Source of the DNA: Paenibacillus algorifonticola
GTDB taxonomy: Bacteria > Bacillota > Bacilli > Paenibacillales > Paenibacillaceae
Direction: 5' to 3'
DNA: 64,000 nt
Assembly (NCBI RefSeq): GCF_000971975.1
Contig: NZ_LAQO01000016.1
Location: 1 to 64,000 of the forward strand
Shown here: piece after piece, positions 1 through 7,830 of the stretch
Layout: the number at the start of each line of letters is the position of its first letter
Position numbering within the stretch: the first letter of the stretch is position 1
Made by a program: the position numbers and the translations under genes
The notes under the pieces: model-generated
What the model saw: only the letters and a program-made list of their open reading frames with translations
What the model was told of the DNA's origin: nothing
Databases searched by the model: none

Positions 1-2
1 TC

Positions 3-209
3 TATTGGAGAGATCCTGCGAATAAGCGAGCATTCGTGAGAAAACTACATTTTACCGAGGGAGCTCAATTAGACAAGTCACTTAAATATTTGAAATTTTT
101 AAGCATTCTTCATCCTGGTTCTTACCCTTTCGACCAGATCACTTTTCTAAAGGAAATCTTGAGGTATATTCCGGGCCCATTCGTTCGAACACTCGATCCA
201 ATTGTCTAG
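3..209 (+). CDS. possible C-terminal end of a protein cut by the left edge
   Basis: Frame 3 stays open from the window edge for 68 codons to a TAG at 207-209. The translation looks protein-like: it begins YWRDPANKRAF and is rich in charged and aromatic residues. I do not recognise the family. It would overlap the 3' end of the convergent gene at 139-1071 by about 70 bases, which is more than usual, so it may be chance. Without the upstream sequence I cannot decide. Confidence 0.25.
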   Translation, partial: YWRDPANKRAFVRKLHFTEGAQLDKSLKYLKFLSILHPGSYPFDQITFLKEILRYIPGPFVRTLDPIV

Positions 210-1071
210 TTAGATAAGGCGAAACGACACCAATACCGGCCGTTGCTTCTAACAAGGAAAAGGTTTGTCCACCCCACGGGCCTTGGGGATCAAACACTTG
301 TCTACCGACTTGCAAGCCTTCTGCTGTCATAGATGTATTCAAGCGTTCCAATCCTTCTCTAAACAGCCAGACCGGTAGCAGTTTGTTCCTACGCCGGGAC
401 CATTCTGCCAAGAATGACATGCCGCGCAAAATATCATATTCAAAAAACCTTGGAAAGCAAGGCTTCAGCCATTCCATATCGATGACGTCCCCATTTTGTT
501 TAGAACATACAAGACGATGTTCAATTAAATAACGTGCACCTTCGTCTAAGAAAACAGCTTCCTGTTCAGTAAATTCACGGTCAGTATGCCATAAGATAGC
601 TTCAAGCGGAGGCAATGTTGAAACAATAGAGCTTTTTTTAGAATGAGTATAAGCTTCAGGATCGCAGTTCAGTCCACCATCAGGTAGCTGATGCTTTAAG
701 AGCCATTCTCGAATCCAAGGTAGTTCCTTGTCCAAATCACAACCATACGCCATTAGAATCATATAGTACACGGCAAGTTCACAATGGCAGCAATCCATCT
801 TCATCTTATCACTTTCACTTATTGGATGGTCATTGGCGGATATAATGAAAGTTGGCCAGACCTGGGTTTTGAGTAGATGTTTAGCTCTTTCAATAGCGGA
901 CCGGGGGATCCGTTTCACCTCTCCCATTTCATAAAGAGCAGCCATATGCCACCAAGCTCCATCCCATTTTCGACGAGTGCACTCGCCGTGAGCCACCGTA
1001 AAATGCGGTGCAAATTCAAGAAACTGTATAGTTTCTTCGATTGCCAGTCGAATAGTTTGATTAGTTTCCAT
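139..1071 (-). CDS. prenyltransferase/squalene-cyclase-fold (alpha-alpha toroid) protein, function unknown
   Basis: A soluble 310-residue protein with no signal peptide or membrane segment. The pattern QLPDGGLNCDPE near residue 130 and the GPWGGQTFS stretch near 265 recall the repeat motifs of alpha-alpha toroid proteins (prenyltransferase and squalene-oxidase repeats). A pair of cysteines (MDCCHCE, about residues 92-97) and conserved-looking Trp/His residues could bind metal or substrate, but the DxDD motif of cyclases is not evident, so an enzymatic role is not established. The start is well supported by AAAAGGAGG just upstream of the ATG. It lies alone, downstream of a terminator that separates it from the VOC gene. 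I am fairly sure it is a real gene but unsure of the fold call. Confidence 0.75.
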   Translation of the reverse strand: METNQTIRLAIEETIQFLEFAPHFTVAHGECTRRKWDGAWWHMAALYEMGEVKRIPRSAIERAKHLLKTQVWPTFIISANDHPISESDKMKMDCCHCELAVYYMILMAYGCDLDKELPWIREWLLKHQLPDGGLNCDPEAYTHSKKSSIVSTLPPLEAILWHTDREFTEQEAVFLDEGARYLIEHRLVCSKQNGDVIDMEWLKPCFPRFFEYDILRGMSFLAEWSRRRNKLLPVWLFREGLERLNTSMTAEGLQVGRQVFDPQGPWGGQTFSLLEATAGIGVVSPYLTRQLDRVFERMGPEYTSRFPLEK

Positions 1072-1190
1072 CTGGTACCTCCTTTTTAAGTACTTCTACC
1101 TCACTCAGTTTAGCAAATACCTCACGTCGTATTCCTTTCCAAGCTTCAACAATCGATATGTTATTAAACTATCCTGCCCGTTAGTTGAAC

Positions 1191-1220
1191 AAAAGCAGCC
1201 CATCACGTTGATCGGCTGCC
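1191..1220 (-). terminator. rho-independent terminator after the VOC gene
   Basis: Read on the minus strand, GCAGCC and GGCTGC form a stem around a 13-base loop and are followed by TTTTG. The position directly downstream of the VOC gene fits termination of that transcript. Confidence 0.5.
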
Positions 1221-1263
1221 TTCTTGTATTTATTGAGCTATCGTTCCCCGTCAGTGTAATCAA

Positions 1264-1602
1264 TTAACTGAGAACCTCGACAGTAAATCCACCAGGCGCT
1301 TGGACATAGAACGTCCAACCGTGCGACCGTTGTGGGGATTCCACATCAAACCCATCATCCTTCATGCGTTGATTGATCTCGTTTACCCGATCCTCGCTTT
1401 CTTGAATGAAGCCGATATGAAAGGTATTGGGATAACGGACTTGATCACCTTTCATCAAGGTAAGCACTAACCCACCGTCGTCAAATAGAGCAGCGAATGC
1501 ATTGCCGCGTGTGTTCCCGATTTGCAATCCGAAATATTTGACCAAGAAATCTACACTAGCTTTAACGTCGGTGACCGTGAGATTGAGATGGTTTAGTTTC
1601 AA
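1264..1602 (-). CDS. VOC-family (glyoxalase/bleomycin resistance) protein
   Basis: A 112-residue single-module vicinal oxygen chelate protein. The N-terminal MKLNHLNLTVTDVKASVDF is the usual first beta strand and helix, with a His at position 5 in the metal-ligand place, and the end GGFTVEVLS carries the usual Glu ligand. These proteins act as dimers on small electrophiles or antibiotics, or bind them; nothing here says which. The start codon is TTG, chosen because AGAGGAGGAG lies about seven bases upstream and the family N-terminus begins exactly there. It is monocistronic, with a terminator downstream. Confidence 0.85.
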   Translation of the reverse strand: MKLNHLNLTVTDVKASVDFLVKYFGLQIGNTRGNAFAALFDDGGLVLTLMKGDQVRYPNTFHIGFIQESEDRVNEINQRMKDDGFDVESPQRSHGWTFYVQAPGGFTVEVLS

Positions 1603-1738
1603 AGGTTACTCCTCCTCTTTCTTAGTGATTTATTCCTTAAAGTTTCTTACCCTCTAATCATACCAAATTAATGCAAGTGATAATCTTTTGGTTTTTATAT
1701 ATGTTGTTTTCATGTGCAAACCCGTCATATAACTAATT

Positions 1739-1879
1739 CTAATCACCCTCCAATTTACTGCTCATGCAGGCTGCGGGGCTTAGCAAACGTGGGAGCTTGG
1801 CATAGCCGTGCTCATCAAGCGATTGCTGCAGCGCTTCCCAGTCCAGTTCGCTGATGGATGATCCAATCTCACTAGACAT
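1739..1879 (-). pseudogene. N-terminal stub of a 2OG-Fe(II) oxygenase-type protein
   Basis: An ATG at 1879 overlaps the last codons of adaB and opens a 46-residue frame ending in TAG. The core LDWEALQQSLDEHGYAKLP followed by RLLSPAAC closely resembles the N-terminus of the 2OG-Fe(II) oxygenases often encoded beside ada genes. The catalytic HxD...H core is missing: after SPAAC the frame runs six more codons of unrelated sequence and stops. The start is translationally coupled to adaB and has AAAGGGAACC upstream. I infer a deletion removed the rest of the gene. A functional micropeptide is less likely. Confidence 0.5.
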
Positions 1880-2420
1880 GTTGAAGGTTCCCTTTCGCAC
1901 CGGTGCGGAGACCCTCCAGCTGCAGCAACTTTGTTTTCATATCTATTCCACCCCGATAACCAGTGAGTGTTCCGTTCTTGCCAATCACGCGATGGCAAGG
2001 AACGGTAATGAGTACCGGATTTGCGCCAATGGCCGTACCAACTGCTCGAACGGCTGCAGGCTTCTGAATATGTGCGGCAATATCCGAATAGGAGCGGGTT
2101 TGTCCGTACGGAATGCTGCATAGGGCTTGCCATACTGCCTCTTGGAAAGGCGTTCCTTGAAATACGGTAGGGACCGTAAAGTTTTCAAGCGTTCCCTGCA
2201 AATATTGAGCTAGCTCAGCCTTATACGGAAGCAGCTTTTCATCATCGTGAATCAACGTACAGTGCGAATAACGTGAGTTTGCCCATTTCGCCATCTCTTC
2301 AAATGGATGGTTTTGGGAACCTACAAAGCAAAGCCCTTCGTCTGTAGCAGCAACGTGCAGGTTCCAATCTTCATAACTAAACAGTGACCAGTATATGGCC
2401 CTGCTAATTGAATTCGTCAT
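1872..2420 (-). CDS. adaB: methylated-DNA--protein-cysteine methyltransferase (AdaB/Ogt type)
   Basis: A 182-residue suicide enzyme that moves the methyl group from O6-methylguanine or O4-methylthymine to its own cysteine. The acceptor motif VPCHRVIG is present with Cys142, and the helix-turn-helix region SYSDIAAHIQ precedes it. The length matches B. subtilis AdaB. Its ATG overlaps the TGA of the upstream adaA (ATGA), so the two are translationally coupled, the arrangement known for the Bacillus adaptive-response operon. Induction is therefore expected through methylated AdaA. Confidence 0.93.
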   Translation of the reverse strand: MTNSISRAIYWSLFSYEDWNLHVAATDEGLCFVGSQNHPFEEMAKWANSRYSHCTLIHDDEKLLPYKAELAQYLQGTLENFTVPTVFQGTPFQEAVWQALCSIPYGQTRSYSDIAAHIQKPAAVRAVGTAIGANPVLITVPCHRVIGKNGTLTGYRGGIDMKTKLLQLEGLRTGAKGNLQHV

Positions 2421-3082
2421 TTTGGATGATCTCCTTTATTTGTTGTTATCCCGCCATTGGTATGCCACTGTCGGTAACCTTCTGGTGTATGTCCGGTTTT
2501 CTGCTTGAACAAGGTAATAAAATATGGCGTATTGGACAAGCCGACACATTCGCCTACTTCTGCAATTGGTGTAGGTGATGATAGGAGTATCGCCTTAGCC
2601 TTTTCGATTCTTAATTGCTGAATATAGTCAACGGGTGTTTTGCCCGTTACTTTTTTGAATGTTCGGTGCAGATGATATGGCGTGCCATGACAAATGGCAG
2701 CAAGGGTAGACAGTGTTAACTTCTCTTTGTAGTTTCGTTCTATATATTCGCTCACCATCGCGATCCATTCTTCATCAGGCAACCGTTGCCCTGTCGGCTT
2801 GCATCGTTTGCAGGGACGGAATTGGGCAGCCAACGCTTGCTCTACAGTCAGGAAAAAGCCGATATTCTCTCTGTTGGGTGGTCTAGATTTGCAGGACGGC
2901 CGGCAAAAGATGCCCGTCGTTTTTACAGCGTAATAAAATTGACCGTCACATGAAGGATCATTGCCTATGATGGCTTGCCATTGTTCATCAGACACAGGTG
3001 CAGGCGGGATTGGCTCGTCCATATCGCGCAGACCGTGAGAAATCTGATCCAGATTTGCCTTCCATTCGTCGGACATGCTCAT
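2417..3082 (-). CDS. adaA: AdaA: methylphosphotriester-DNA methyltransferase and AraC-type activator
   Basis: A 221-residue sensor of alkylation damage. The N-terminal zinc domain has the four-cysteine pattern GIFCRPSCKS (Cys60, Cys64) and FRPCKRC (Cys91, Cys94); one of the first pair is the methyl acceptor. The C-terminal half (about residues 105-205) is an AraC-type double helix-turn-helix ending HTPEGYRQW. As in Bacillus, the O6-methylguanine activity sits on the separate adaB rather than in one Ada protein. AGAGGTGA precedes the ATG. The gene is divergent from the AraC-SBP gene at 3334, and the shared upstream region also holds a Fur-type box. Confidence 0.93.
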   Translation of the reverse strand: MSMSDEWKANLDQISHGLRDMDEPIPPAPVSDEQWQAIIGNDPSCDGQFYYAVKTTGIFCRPSCKSRPPNRENIGFFLTVEQALAAQFRPCKRCKPTGQRLPDEEWIAMVSEYIERNYKEKLTLSTLAAICHGTPYHLHRTFKKVTGKTPVDYIQQLRIEKAKAILLSSPTPIAEVGECVGLSNTPYFITLFKQKTGHTPEGYRQWHTNGGITTNKGDHPK

Positions 3083-3270
3083 TCACCTCTAAGGTTAGTA
3101 TAACCGCGAGCGGAGGTTTTGTGCGCAATTTGGAATGTAATAGCAAGATAACGAAATTACAAGGCCTGATTGGGCCATTGCTGCCATACAAGGCGATAGG
3201 GGACTTTTTTCGTTTGAACTCAGCCAAATCCATTGAGGTTTGCGGGCAAATGAATTATAATTTTCGATAT

Positions 3271-3285
3271 TGATAATAGTTCTCA
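3271..3285. promoter_or_regulatory. Fur-box-like site upstream of the first AraC-SBP gene
   Basis: TGATAATAGTTCTCA matches the Bacillus 7-1-7 Fur box (TGATAATNATTATCA) perfectly in the left arm and at five of seven bases in the right. It lies about 50 bases before the TTG start of the AraC-SBP gene, in the divergent region with adaA. This suits iron repression of the regulator. Confidence 0.55.
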
Positions 3286-3333
3286 ATAATTTAAAATTAG
3301 ACATAAGATTCTACATAAAAAGGGGCTTATCAC

Positions 3334-5319
3334 TTGACTGTCATGATCAATGCGGAAGAGCATATCCAGCTATGGAATGCTGCTGCTATCAAGGTTATTG
3401 ACGTAAGGCACTTCAGCATGATGCATGGCGAGGAATTGCGGTCGTACCTCTTTCCGTCAAGTGTCTTCCTATATGCCATTCGCGGCGAGGCTCAGGTGCT
3501 GCTGGACGGGATCGAACATTCCGCGAAGCGATTCCATCTATGGCATGGTGGAAAAGGAACCTGTCTGGATATTTTCCCAACGGAAGCGGAGTTTGAATAT
3601 TATTTGATCTTCTATAGAGCAACGATTCCATCGACTGGTCAACGGGAAATCTTGTATCTCATGGAGCGGTATAATCCGTTTCAACTGCAATATGGTTTGG
3701 CTCCACTGCGGTCTGCTGTTTTATTTGACAAGGTGGATAATATGCTGAAAGAATGGCAGAGCTCGCGCACGTTAGAAAAATTTCATGTTAAAACGTTGTT
3801 TTATCAATTTGTTTATGAACTGCTATGGCAGCTGGAGCATCAGCAAATTGGCATGAAAAGACCTAATCTCGCAGCCCAGGTCATTCGTTATATTCAGGAG
3901 CATTACAGAGAGCCTTTAACCCGGGAATCAATTGCGCAGATTTTTCACTACAGCGTCCCCTATGTATCCAGACAATTTAGACAGGAAACGGGCATAAGCA
4001 TGATTGATTATGTGATAAGAGAGCGTGTTAACAAAGCCATGGAATACCTGTGCAAAACAGATATGACCGTGCAGGAGGCTTCTGCCAGTGTCGGTTATGA
4101 CGATGTATCCTATTTCACGAGGATTTTCAAAAAATATACCGGAATGACTCCCAAGCAATTCAAGGATCAGCATAAAGCAAAGAAAGCGGGGTTCGATTAT
4201 CCTATCATTAGGGTTGGATCGTCCCTTTTCCCGCGCAGGCTGCAACGTTATATTATTGGTAGTGGATATGAGAACCATTATCGATATAAAAGAGAGGGAG
4301 ATTTATCGATGTACAGAAACAAATCAGCTATGGGGGTCACTTTACTATTATGCCTTACGCTGCTACTTAGCGCTTGCTCAGGAGCAGGCAGCTCCAATAA
4401 TGGATCAGTTGCGTCACCTGCACCAGCAGCAACGGCAGATGGAAACGCTCAAGTGCAGGCCTCAGCATCAAACGGTGGTGCAGCGAGCGCAGCGGAAATG
4501 GTGACTTATTCGGCAGTAAATGGCGAAGTTAAAATTCCCAAAAATCCGCAGCGTATCGTTATCATAGCGGGCGCCTTTGTTGGCCATTTGCTGGCACTCG
4601 GCATTAAGCCGGTTGGTGCGGGGGAAGAAGCTTTCAACAGCTATACGGAAGGAAAGCTGGATGGGGTCGAAAGTATAGGCGATGGCATCGCGTATGAAAA
4701 GATTTTGGAGCTGCAGCCGGACCTCATTATCGTATGGAATGACCCGGCTGTGCTCGAGAAGCTGAACCAGATTGCTCCGACTGTAGTTGTCGATTATGGC
4801 GTGCCTGTAAGGCAGCAGCTGCTGGAATTCGGGAAAATGACGGGCCGGGAGGATCAGGCTAATGCCTGGATTACGGCTTGGGATAAAAAGATAGCCGATT
4901 ACAAACCGAAGGTGCAAGCGGCTGTGGGTGACAAAACCGTTGCTATCTTTGACTCTGGCAGCGCTAAAGAGTTTTATGCTTACGGCAATAAGCTGGGAAG
5001 AGGCGGCGAGATTATTTATGGCGAATTCCAGTTGAAGGCGCCACCCATTATTCAGAAGGAAGCGATCGACAGCGGTACAGGCTGGGCGAAGCTGTCTCTG
5101 GAGCTGCTGCCCGAATATGCAGGAGATTATATTTTTATAAACGAGTGGACAGGCAAGGACAATCCAGAAGCTATTTTTGAAGGCAGCATGTGGGAGCAGC
5201 TGGACGCAGTCAAAAACAATCGCGTTTTCCGCGAAAAAGGCAGAGGCTTTATGTTTAGCGACCCTGTGTCTTTGGACGCGCAGTTGGAGTTTGTTGTGGA
5301 GAGTTTTATTGGGGAATAA
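3334..5319 (+). CDS. AraC regulator fused in frame to an iron-siderophore binding lipoprotein (fusion 1)
   Basis: One uninterrupted frame of 661 codons. Residues 1 to about 170 form a cupin-like sensor region, about 180-285 an AraC double helix-turn-helix ending GMTPKQFKDQH, and about 286-325 a basic linker. From residue 326 the sequence restarts as a typical lipoprotein: hydrophobic MGVTLLLCLTLLLSAC with the lipobox Cys at residue 348, a Ser/Ala-rich spacer, then an FhuD/FeuA-type substrate-binding domain (IPKNPQRIVII, ELQPDLIIVW, LPEYAGDYIF). B. subtilis Btr has the same domain order but no internal signal peptide. The first codon is TTG with AAAAAGGGG upstream; an ATG at 3343 is the alternative. 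The linker DNA carries a Fur-like box and a ribosome binding site before Met326. It may therefore make two products, or be a type II membrane-anchored sensor. No permease genes lie nearby. Confidence 0.88.
   Translation: MTVMINAEEHIQLWNAAAIKVIDVRHFSMMHGEELRSYLFPSSVFLYAIRGEAQVLLDGIEHSAKRFHLWHGGKGTCLDIFPTEAEFEYYLIFYRATIPSTGQREILYLMERYNPFQLQYGLAPLRSAVLFDKVDNMLKEWQSSRTLEKFHVKTLFYQFVYELLWQLEHQQIGMKRPNLAAQVIRYIQEHYREPLTRESIAQIFHYSVPYVSRQFRQETGISMIDYVIRERVNKAMEYLCKTDMTVQEASASVGYDDVSYFTRIFKKYTGMTPKQFKDQHKAKKAGFDYPIIRVGSSLFPRRLQRYIIGSGYENHYRYKREGDLSMYRNKSAMGVTLLLCLTLLLSACSGAGSSNNGSVASPAPAATADGNAQVQASASNGGAASAAEMVTYSAVNGEVKIPKNPQRIVIIAGAFVGHLLALGIKPVGAGEEAFNSYTEGKLDGVESIGDGIAYEKILELQPDLIIVWNDPAVLEKLNQIAPTVVVDYGVPVRQQLLEFGKMTGREDQANAWITAWDKKIADYKPKVQAAVGDKTVAIFDSGSAKEFYAYGNKLGRGGEIIYGEFQLKAPPIIQKEAIDSGTGWAKLSLELLPEYAGDYIFINEWTGKDNPEAIFEGSMWEQLDAVKNNRVFREKGRGFMFSDPVSLDAQLEFVVESFIGE
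4264..4282. promoter_or_regulatory. Fur-box-like site inside the fusion 1 reading frame
   Basis: GGATATGAGAACCATTATC agrees with the classical 19-base Fur box (GATAATGATAATCATTATC) at 14 positions, with a perfect right arm. It lies within the linker codons, 26 bases before the internal ATG at 4309. It suggests an iron-regulated internal promoter for the lipoprotein part. The second fusion has a stronger box in the same place. Confidence 0.5.
4309..5319 (+). CDS. alternative product: free siderophore-binding lipoprotein from an internal start
   Basis: The in-frame ATG at 4309 is preceded by AGAGAGGGAG at suitable distance and begins a textbook lipoprotein of 336 residues (charged start, hydrophobic core, LLSAC lipobox with Cys23 as lipid-modified residue). 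The mature domain belongs to the Fe3+-siderophore/cobalamin binding family. Translation from here would give a membrane-anchored receptor delivering ferric siderophore to a permease encoded elsewhere. Whether this start, the long one, or both are used cannot be read from the sequence. Confidence 0.55.
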   Translation: MYRNKSAMGVTLLLCLTLLLSACSGAGSSNNGSVASPAPAATADGNAQVQASASNGGAASAAEMVTYSAVNGEVKIPKNPQRIVIIAGAFVGHLLALGIKPVGAGEEAFNSYTEGKLDGVESIGDGIAYEKILELQPDLIIVWNDPAVLEKLNQIAPTVVVDYGVPVRQQLLEFGKMTGREDQANAWITAWDKKIADYKPKVQAAVGDKTVAIFDSGSAKEFYAYGNKLGRGGEIIYGEFQLKAPPIIQKEAIDSGTGWAKLSLELLPEYAGDYIFINEWTGKDNPEAIFEGSMWEQLDAVKNNRVFREKGRGFMFSDPVSLDAQLEFVVESFIGE

Positions 5320-5340
5320 TGGGTGTTTGACGGGTAGAAG

Positions 5341-5373
5341 CCAGAACCGTGGGTGTGCGGTTCTGGTTTTTTT
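5341..5373 (+). terminator. rho-independent terminator after fusion 1
   Basis: CCAGAACCG and CGGTTCTGG form a perfect nine-base stem around TGGGTGTG, followed by seven T. Confidence 0.9.
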
Positions 5374-5425
5374 AAAATATAGGAAAGTATATGATTTTTC
5401 CATCCTTTCTCTATATTTCTCGGAA

Positions 5426-5467
5426 TGAAACGGCTTTCGCCGCCAGAGGACGGCGAAAGCCGTTTCA
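5426..5467. repeat. perfect 17-base inverted repeat upstream of the ABC-F gene
   Basis: TGAAACGGCTTTCGCCG is repeated inverted after the eight-base loop CCAGAGGA. No T run follows on either side, so it is not a standard terminator. It lies about 100 bases before the ABC-F start and could be a leader or attenuator hairpin, a protein site, or part of a dispersed repeat. Confidence 0.7.
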
Positions 5468-5571
5468 CCTTGGCCCAGATTCTTTATTATTTTTAAAATC
5501 GGTATGGAGTTGTGGGGCTATAACCTTTATAATTTGACGAGTATACTTTAATAAAGGAATAGGTGTTATTC

Positions 5572-7128
5572 ATGAGCATATTAAATGTAGAGCGGCTGAG
5601 TCACGGGTTTGGAGACCGGGCCATTTTCAGCGATGTATCATTCCGCCTTCTAAAGGGCGAACATATCGGTCTGATAGGTGCCAACGGTGAAGGTAAGTCT
5701 ACCTTTATGAACATCATCACAGGCAAGCTTCAGCCGGACGATGGTAAAGTTGAGTGGGCAAGACGCATGCGGACGGGCTATCTGGATCAGCACGCTGTGC
5801 TGTCAAAGGGACAGTCGATGCGCGATGTTCTACGCGGTGCGTTCCAATATCTGTTCGATATGGAGCAGGAAATGAACGACATGTACGGCAGAATGGGTGA
5901 TGTCTCTCCGGAGGAGCTGGAGCAGCTGCTGGAGGATGTCGGAACGATTCAGGACACGCTAACGAATCAGGATTTTTATATGATCGACGCCAAAATCGAT
6001 GAAACGGCTCGCGGGCTTGGTCTTACGGATATCGGTTTAGACAAGGATGTTCATGATCTCAGCGGAGGTCAGCGTACCAAAGTACTGCTCGCCAAATTGC
6101 TGCTAGAGAAACCGGATATCCTATTGCTTGACGAGCCTACCAACTATCTCGACGAGCAGCATATCGTATGGCTTACCCGATATTTACAGGAATACGAAAA
6201 TGCCTTTATTTTAATCTCGCATGATATTCCGTTCTTGAACAGCGTCATTAACCTGATTTACCATATGGAAAATCAGTCGCTGTCGCGCTATGTGGGGGAT
6301 TATGAGTATTTCCAGCAGGTGTACGAGGCGAAAAAGCAACAGCTTGAATCCGCCTTTAAGCGGCAGCAGCAGGAAATTTCAGAATTGAAGGACTTCGTTG
6401 CACGCAACAAGGCCAGCGTGGCTACGCGTAATATGGCGATGTCCCGTCAGAAGAAGCTGGATAAGATGGATGTTATTGAACTCGCCAGGGAAAAGCCGAA
6501 GCCGCAGTTCAACTTCAAGCCGGCGCGCACTTCCGGCAAGGTGATTTTTGAAACGAAGGATCTCGTAATCGGCTATGATTCACCACTGTCGAAGCCTTTG
6601 AATTTAAGCATGGAGCGAGGACAAAAAATAGCGTTGGTCGGTTCGAACGGGATCGGTAAAACAACGCTGCTGCGCAGCATCCTCGGCCAAATACCGGCTA
6701 TTTCAGGTTCAGCAAGGCTGGGGGATCTGCTGGAAATCGGCTATTTCGAGCAGGAAATGAAGGAAACGAACAACAACACCTGTATTGAAGAGGTTTGGAG
6801 CGAGTTCCCATCCTTTACGCAGTTTGAAATTCGCGCGGCTCTTGCCAAATGCGGTCTGACAACGAAGCACATTGAGAGCAAAATCGTGGTGCTAAGCGGC
6901 GGAGAGAAAGCCAAAGTCCGCTTGTGCAAGCTAATCAACCACGAGACGAATCTGCTCGTGCTGGACGAGCCGACCAACCATCTCGACGTAGATGCCAAGG
7001 ATGAGCTGCAGCGTGCGCTTAAAGCGTATAAGGGAAGCATTTTGCTGATTTCCCATGAACCTGAATTTTACCGCGATATTGTGACGGATACGTGGAACTG
7101 CGAAAATTGGACGACGAAAGTATTTTAA
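5572..7128 (+). CDS. ABC-F family ATPase (ribosome-associated)
   Basis: A 518-residue protein with two ABC ATPase domains and no membrane segments. The first domain has GANGEGKS, LSGGQRTKVLLAKLLL and LLLDEPTNYLD; the second has GSNGIGKT, LSGGEKAKVRLCKL and LVLDEPTNHLD. The charged linker between them (about residues 235-310) is the P-site tRNA interaction motif region of ABC-F proteins, which act on the ribosome in translation rescue or drug protection. I take the ATG at 5572 (AGGTG six bases upstream) rather than the in-frame GTG at 5563, because the family N-terminus MSILNVERLSHGFGDRAIF starts there. It is monocistronic, with a terminator after it. It is not assignable to a resistance subgroup without phylogeny. 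Confidence 0.9.
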   Translation: MSILNVERLSHGFGDRAIFSDVSFRLLKGEHIGLIGANGEGKSTFMNIITGKLQPDDGKVEWARRMRTGYLDQHAVLSKGQSMRDVLRGAFQYLFDMEQEMNDMYGRMGDVSPEELEQLLEDVGTIQDTLTNQDFYMIDAKIDETARGLGLTDIGLDKDVHDLSGGQRTKVLLAKLLLEKPDILLLDEPTNYLDEQHIVWLTRYLQEYENAFILISHDIPFLNSVINLIYHMENQSLSRYVGDYEYFQQVYEAKKQQLESAFKRQQQEISELKDFVARNKASVATRNMAMSRQKKLDKMDVIELAREKPKPQFNFKPARTSGKVIFETKDLVIGYDSPLSKPLNLSMERGQKIALVGSNGIGKTTLLRSILGQIPAISGSARLGDLLEIGYFEQEMKETNNNTCIEEVWSEFPSFTQFEIRAALAKCGLTTKHIESKIVVLSGGEKAKVRLCKLINHETNLLVLDEPTNHLDVDAKDELQRALKAYKGSILLISHEPEFYRDIVTDTWNCENWTTKVF

Positions 7129-7141
7129 ATGGTAAAACAGG

Positions 7142-7169
7142 GCTGCCCTCATAGAGGCAGCTTTTTTTT
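7142..7169 (+). terminator. rho-independent terminator after the ABC-F gene
   Basis: GCTGCC and GGCAGC pair around a short loop and are followed by eight T. Confidence 0.85.
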
Positions 7170-7238
7170 ACTGGAGGAATGAACAATCTATACAATGTAT
7201 CCGAGCTTGAATCGAAGATATCGAAAGGAATGAGGGAG

Positions 7239-7697
7239 ATGAAACACCCTTTTCATCTGAAAGCGGTATGGAATGGTGGACGTAACAGTGAAGGACATAT
7301 CAATGCCGGCGGGTTAAAAACGATCATTTCGATTCCGCAGGAGATGGGCGGGCCAGGAACAGGTACCAACCCTGACGAAATGCTTCTGGGGGCAGCAGCG
7401 ACCTGTTATCTGATTACTCTGGCAGCGATGCTCGAGCGTTCGGATATTACACCGCAGGAACTGACTCTGGAGTCTGAAGCGATTGTAGATGTAACGAATA
7501 ATGTGTTTACATACGAACGGTTAATACACAAACCGCGAATTGTGCTCAAAGCGGATGCATCAGAGGCGGAACGGACGAAGGCCGAGCGGCTGGCATATAG
7601 GGCAGAAGAGTCCTGTATGATCTCCAGAGCCGTTGCTGGCAATGTCTCCATAGAGACGCAGCCTACTATTGTGACAATAGGGGGTAACGCGGTGTAA
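7239..7697 (+). CDS. OsmC/Ohr-family peroxidase
   Basis: A protein of 152 residues from the chosen start. It carries the two family cysteines, in AAATCYLITLAAML and EESCMISRAV, which form the thiol pair reducing organic peroxides. The core GGLKTIISIPQEMGGPGTGTN is typical of the SACOL1771-like OsmC branch. The ATG at 7179 leaves only one base between GGAGG and the start. The ATG at 7239 has AAAGGA nine bases upstream and begins MKHPFHLKAVWNGGRN, where the family starts, so I prefer it. The next gene is an Rrf2 regulator in the same direction, which may respond to related stress. Confidence 0.85.
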   Translation: MKHPFHLKAVWNGGRNSEGHINAGGLKTIISIPQEMGGPGTGTNPDEMLLGAAATCYLITLAAMLERSDITPQELTLESEAIVDVTNNVFTYERLIHKPRIVLKADASEAERTKAERLAYRAEESCMISRAVAGNVSIETQPTIVTIGGNAV

Positions 7698-7830
7698 TGT
7701 GCTGAATATTGGACAACCTGTCATTAAAGATGTTTGCATAAATTAATAGTCTATAGAGTTATTTGTTGCAAACTAAATATAAATGATATATAGTATACTC
7801 AGAACAACCAATAGTTAGGATGAGTTAAAA

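Noticed and set aside
1780..2188. Minus-strand frames of 117 and 67 codons over adaB
   Set aside because: They are out of frame with a certain adaB gene and have no family pattern. The in-frame stub at 1739-1879 explains the coding look of the 3' side.
4468..5403. 311-codon open frame on the minus strand
   Set aside because: It lies antisense to the siderophore-binding domain of fusion 1, has no family pattern and no ribosome binding site. It is a shadow of the real gene.
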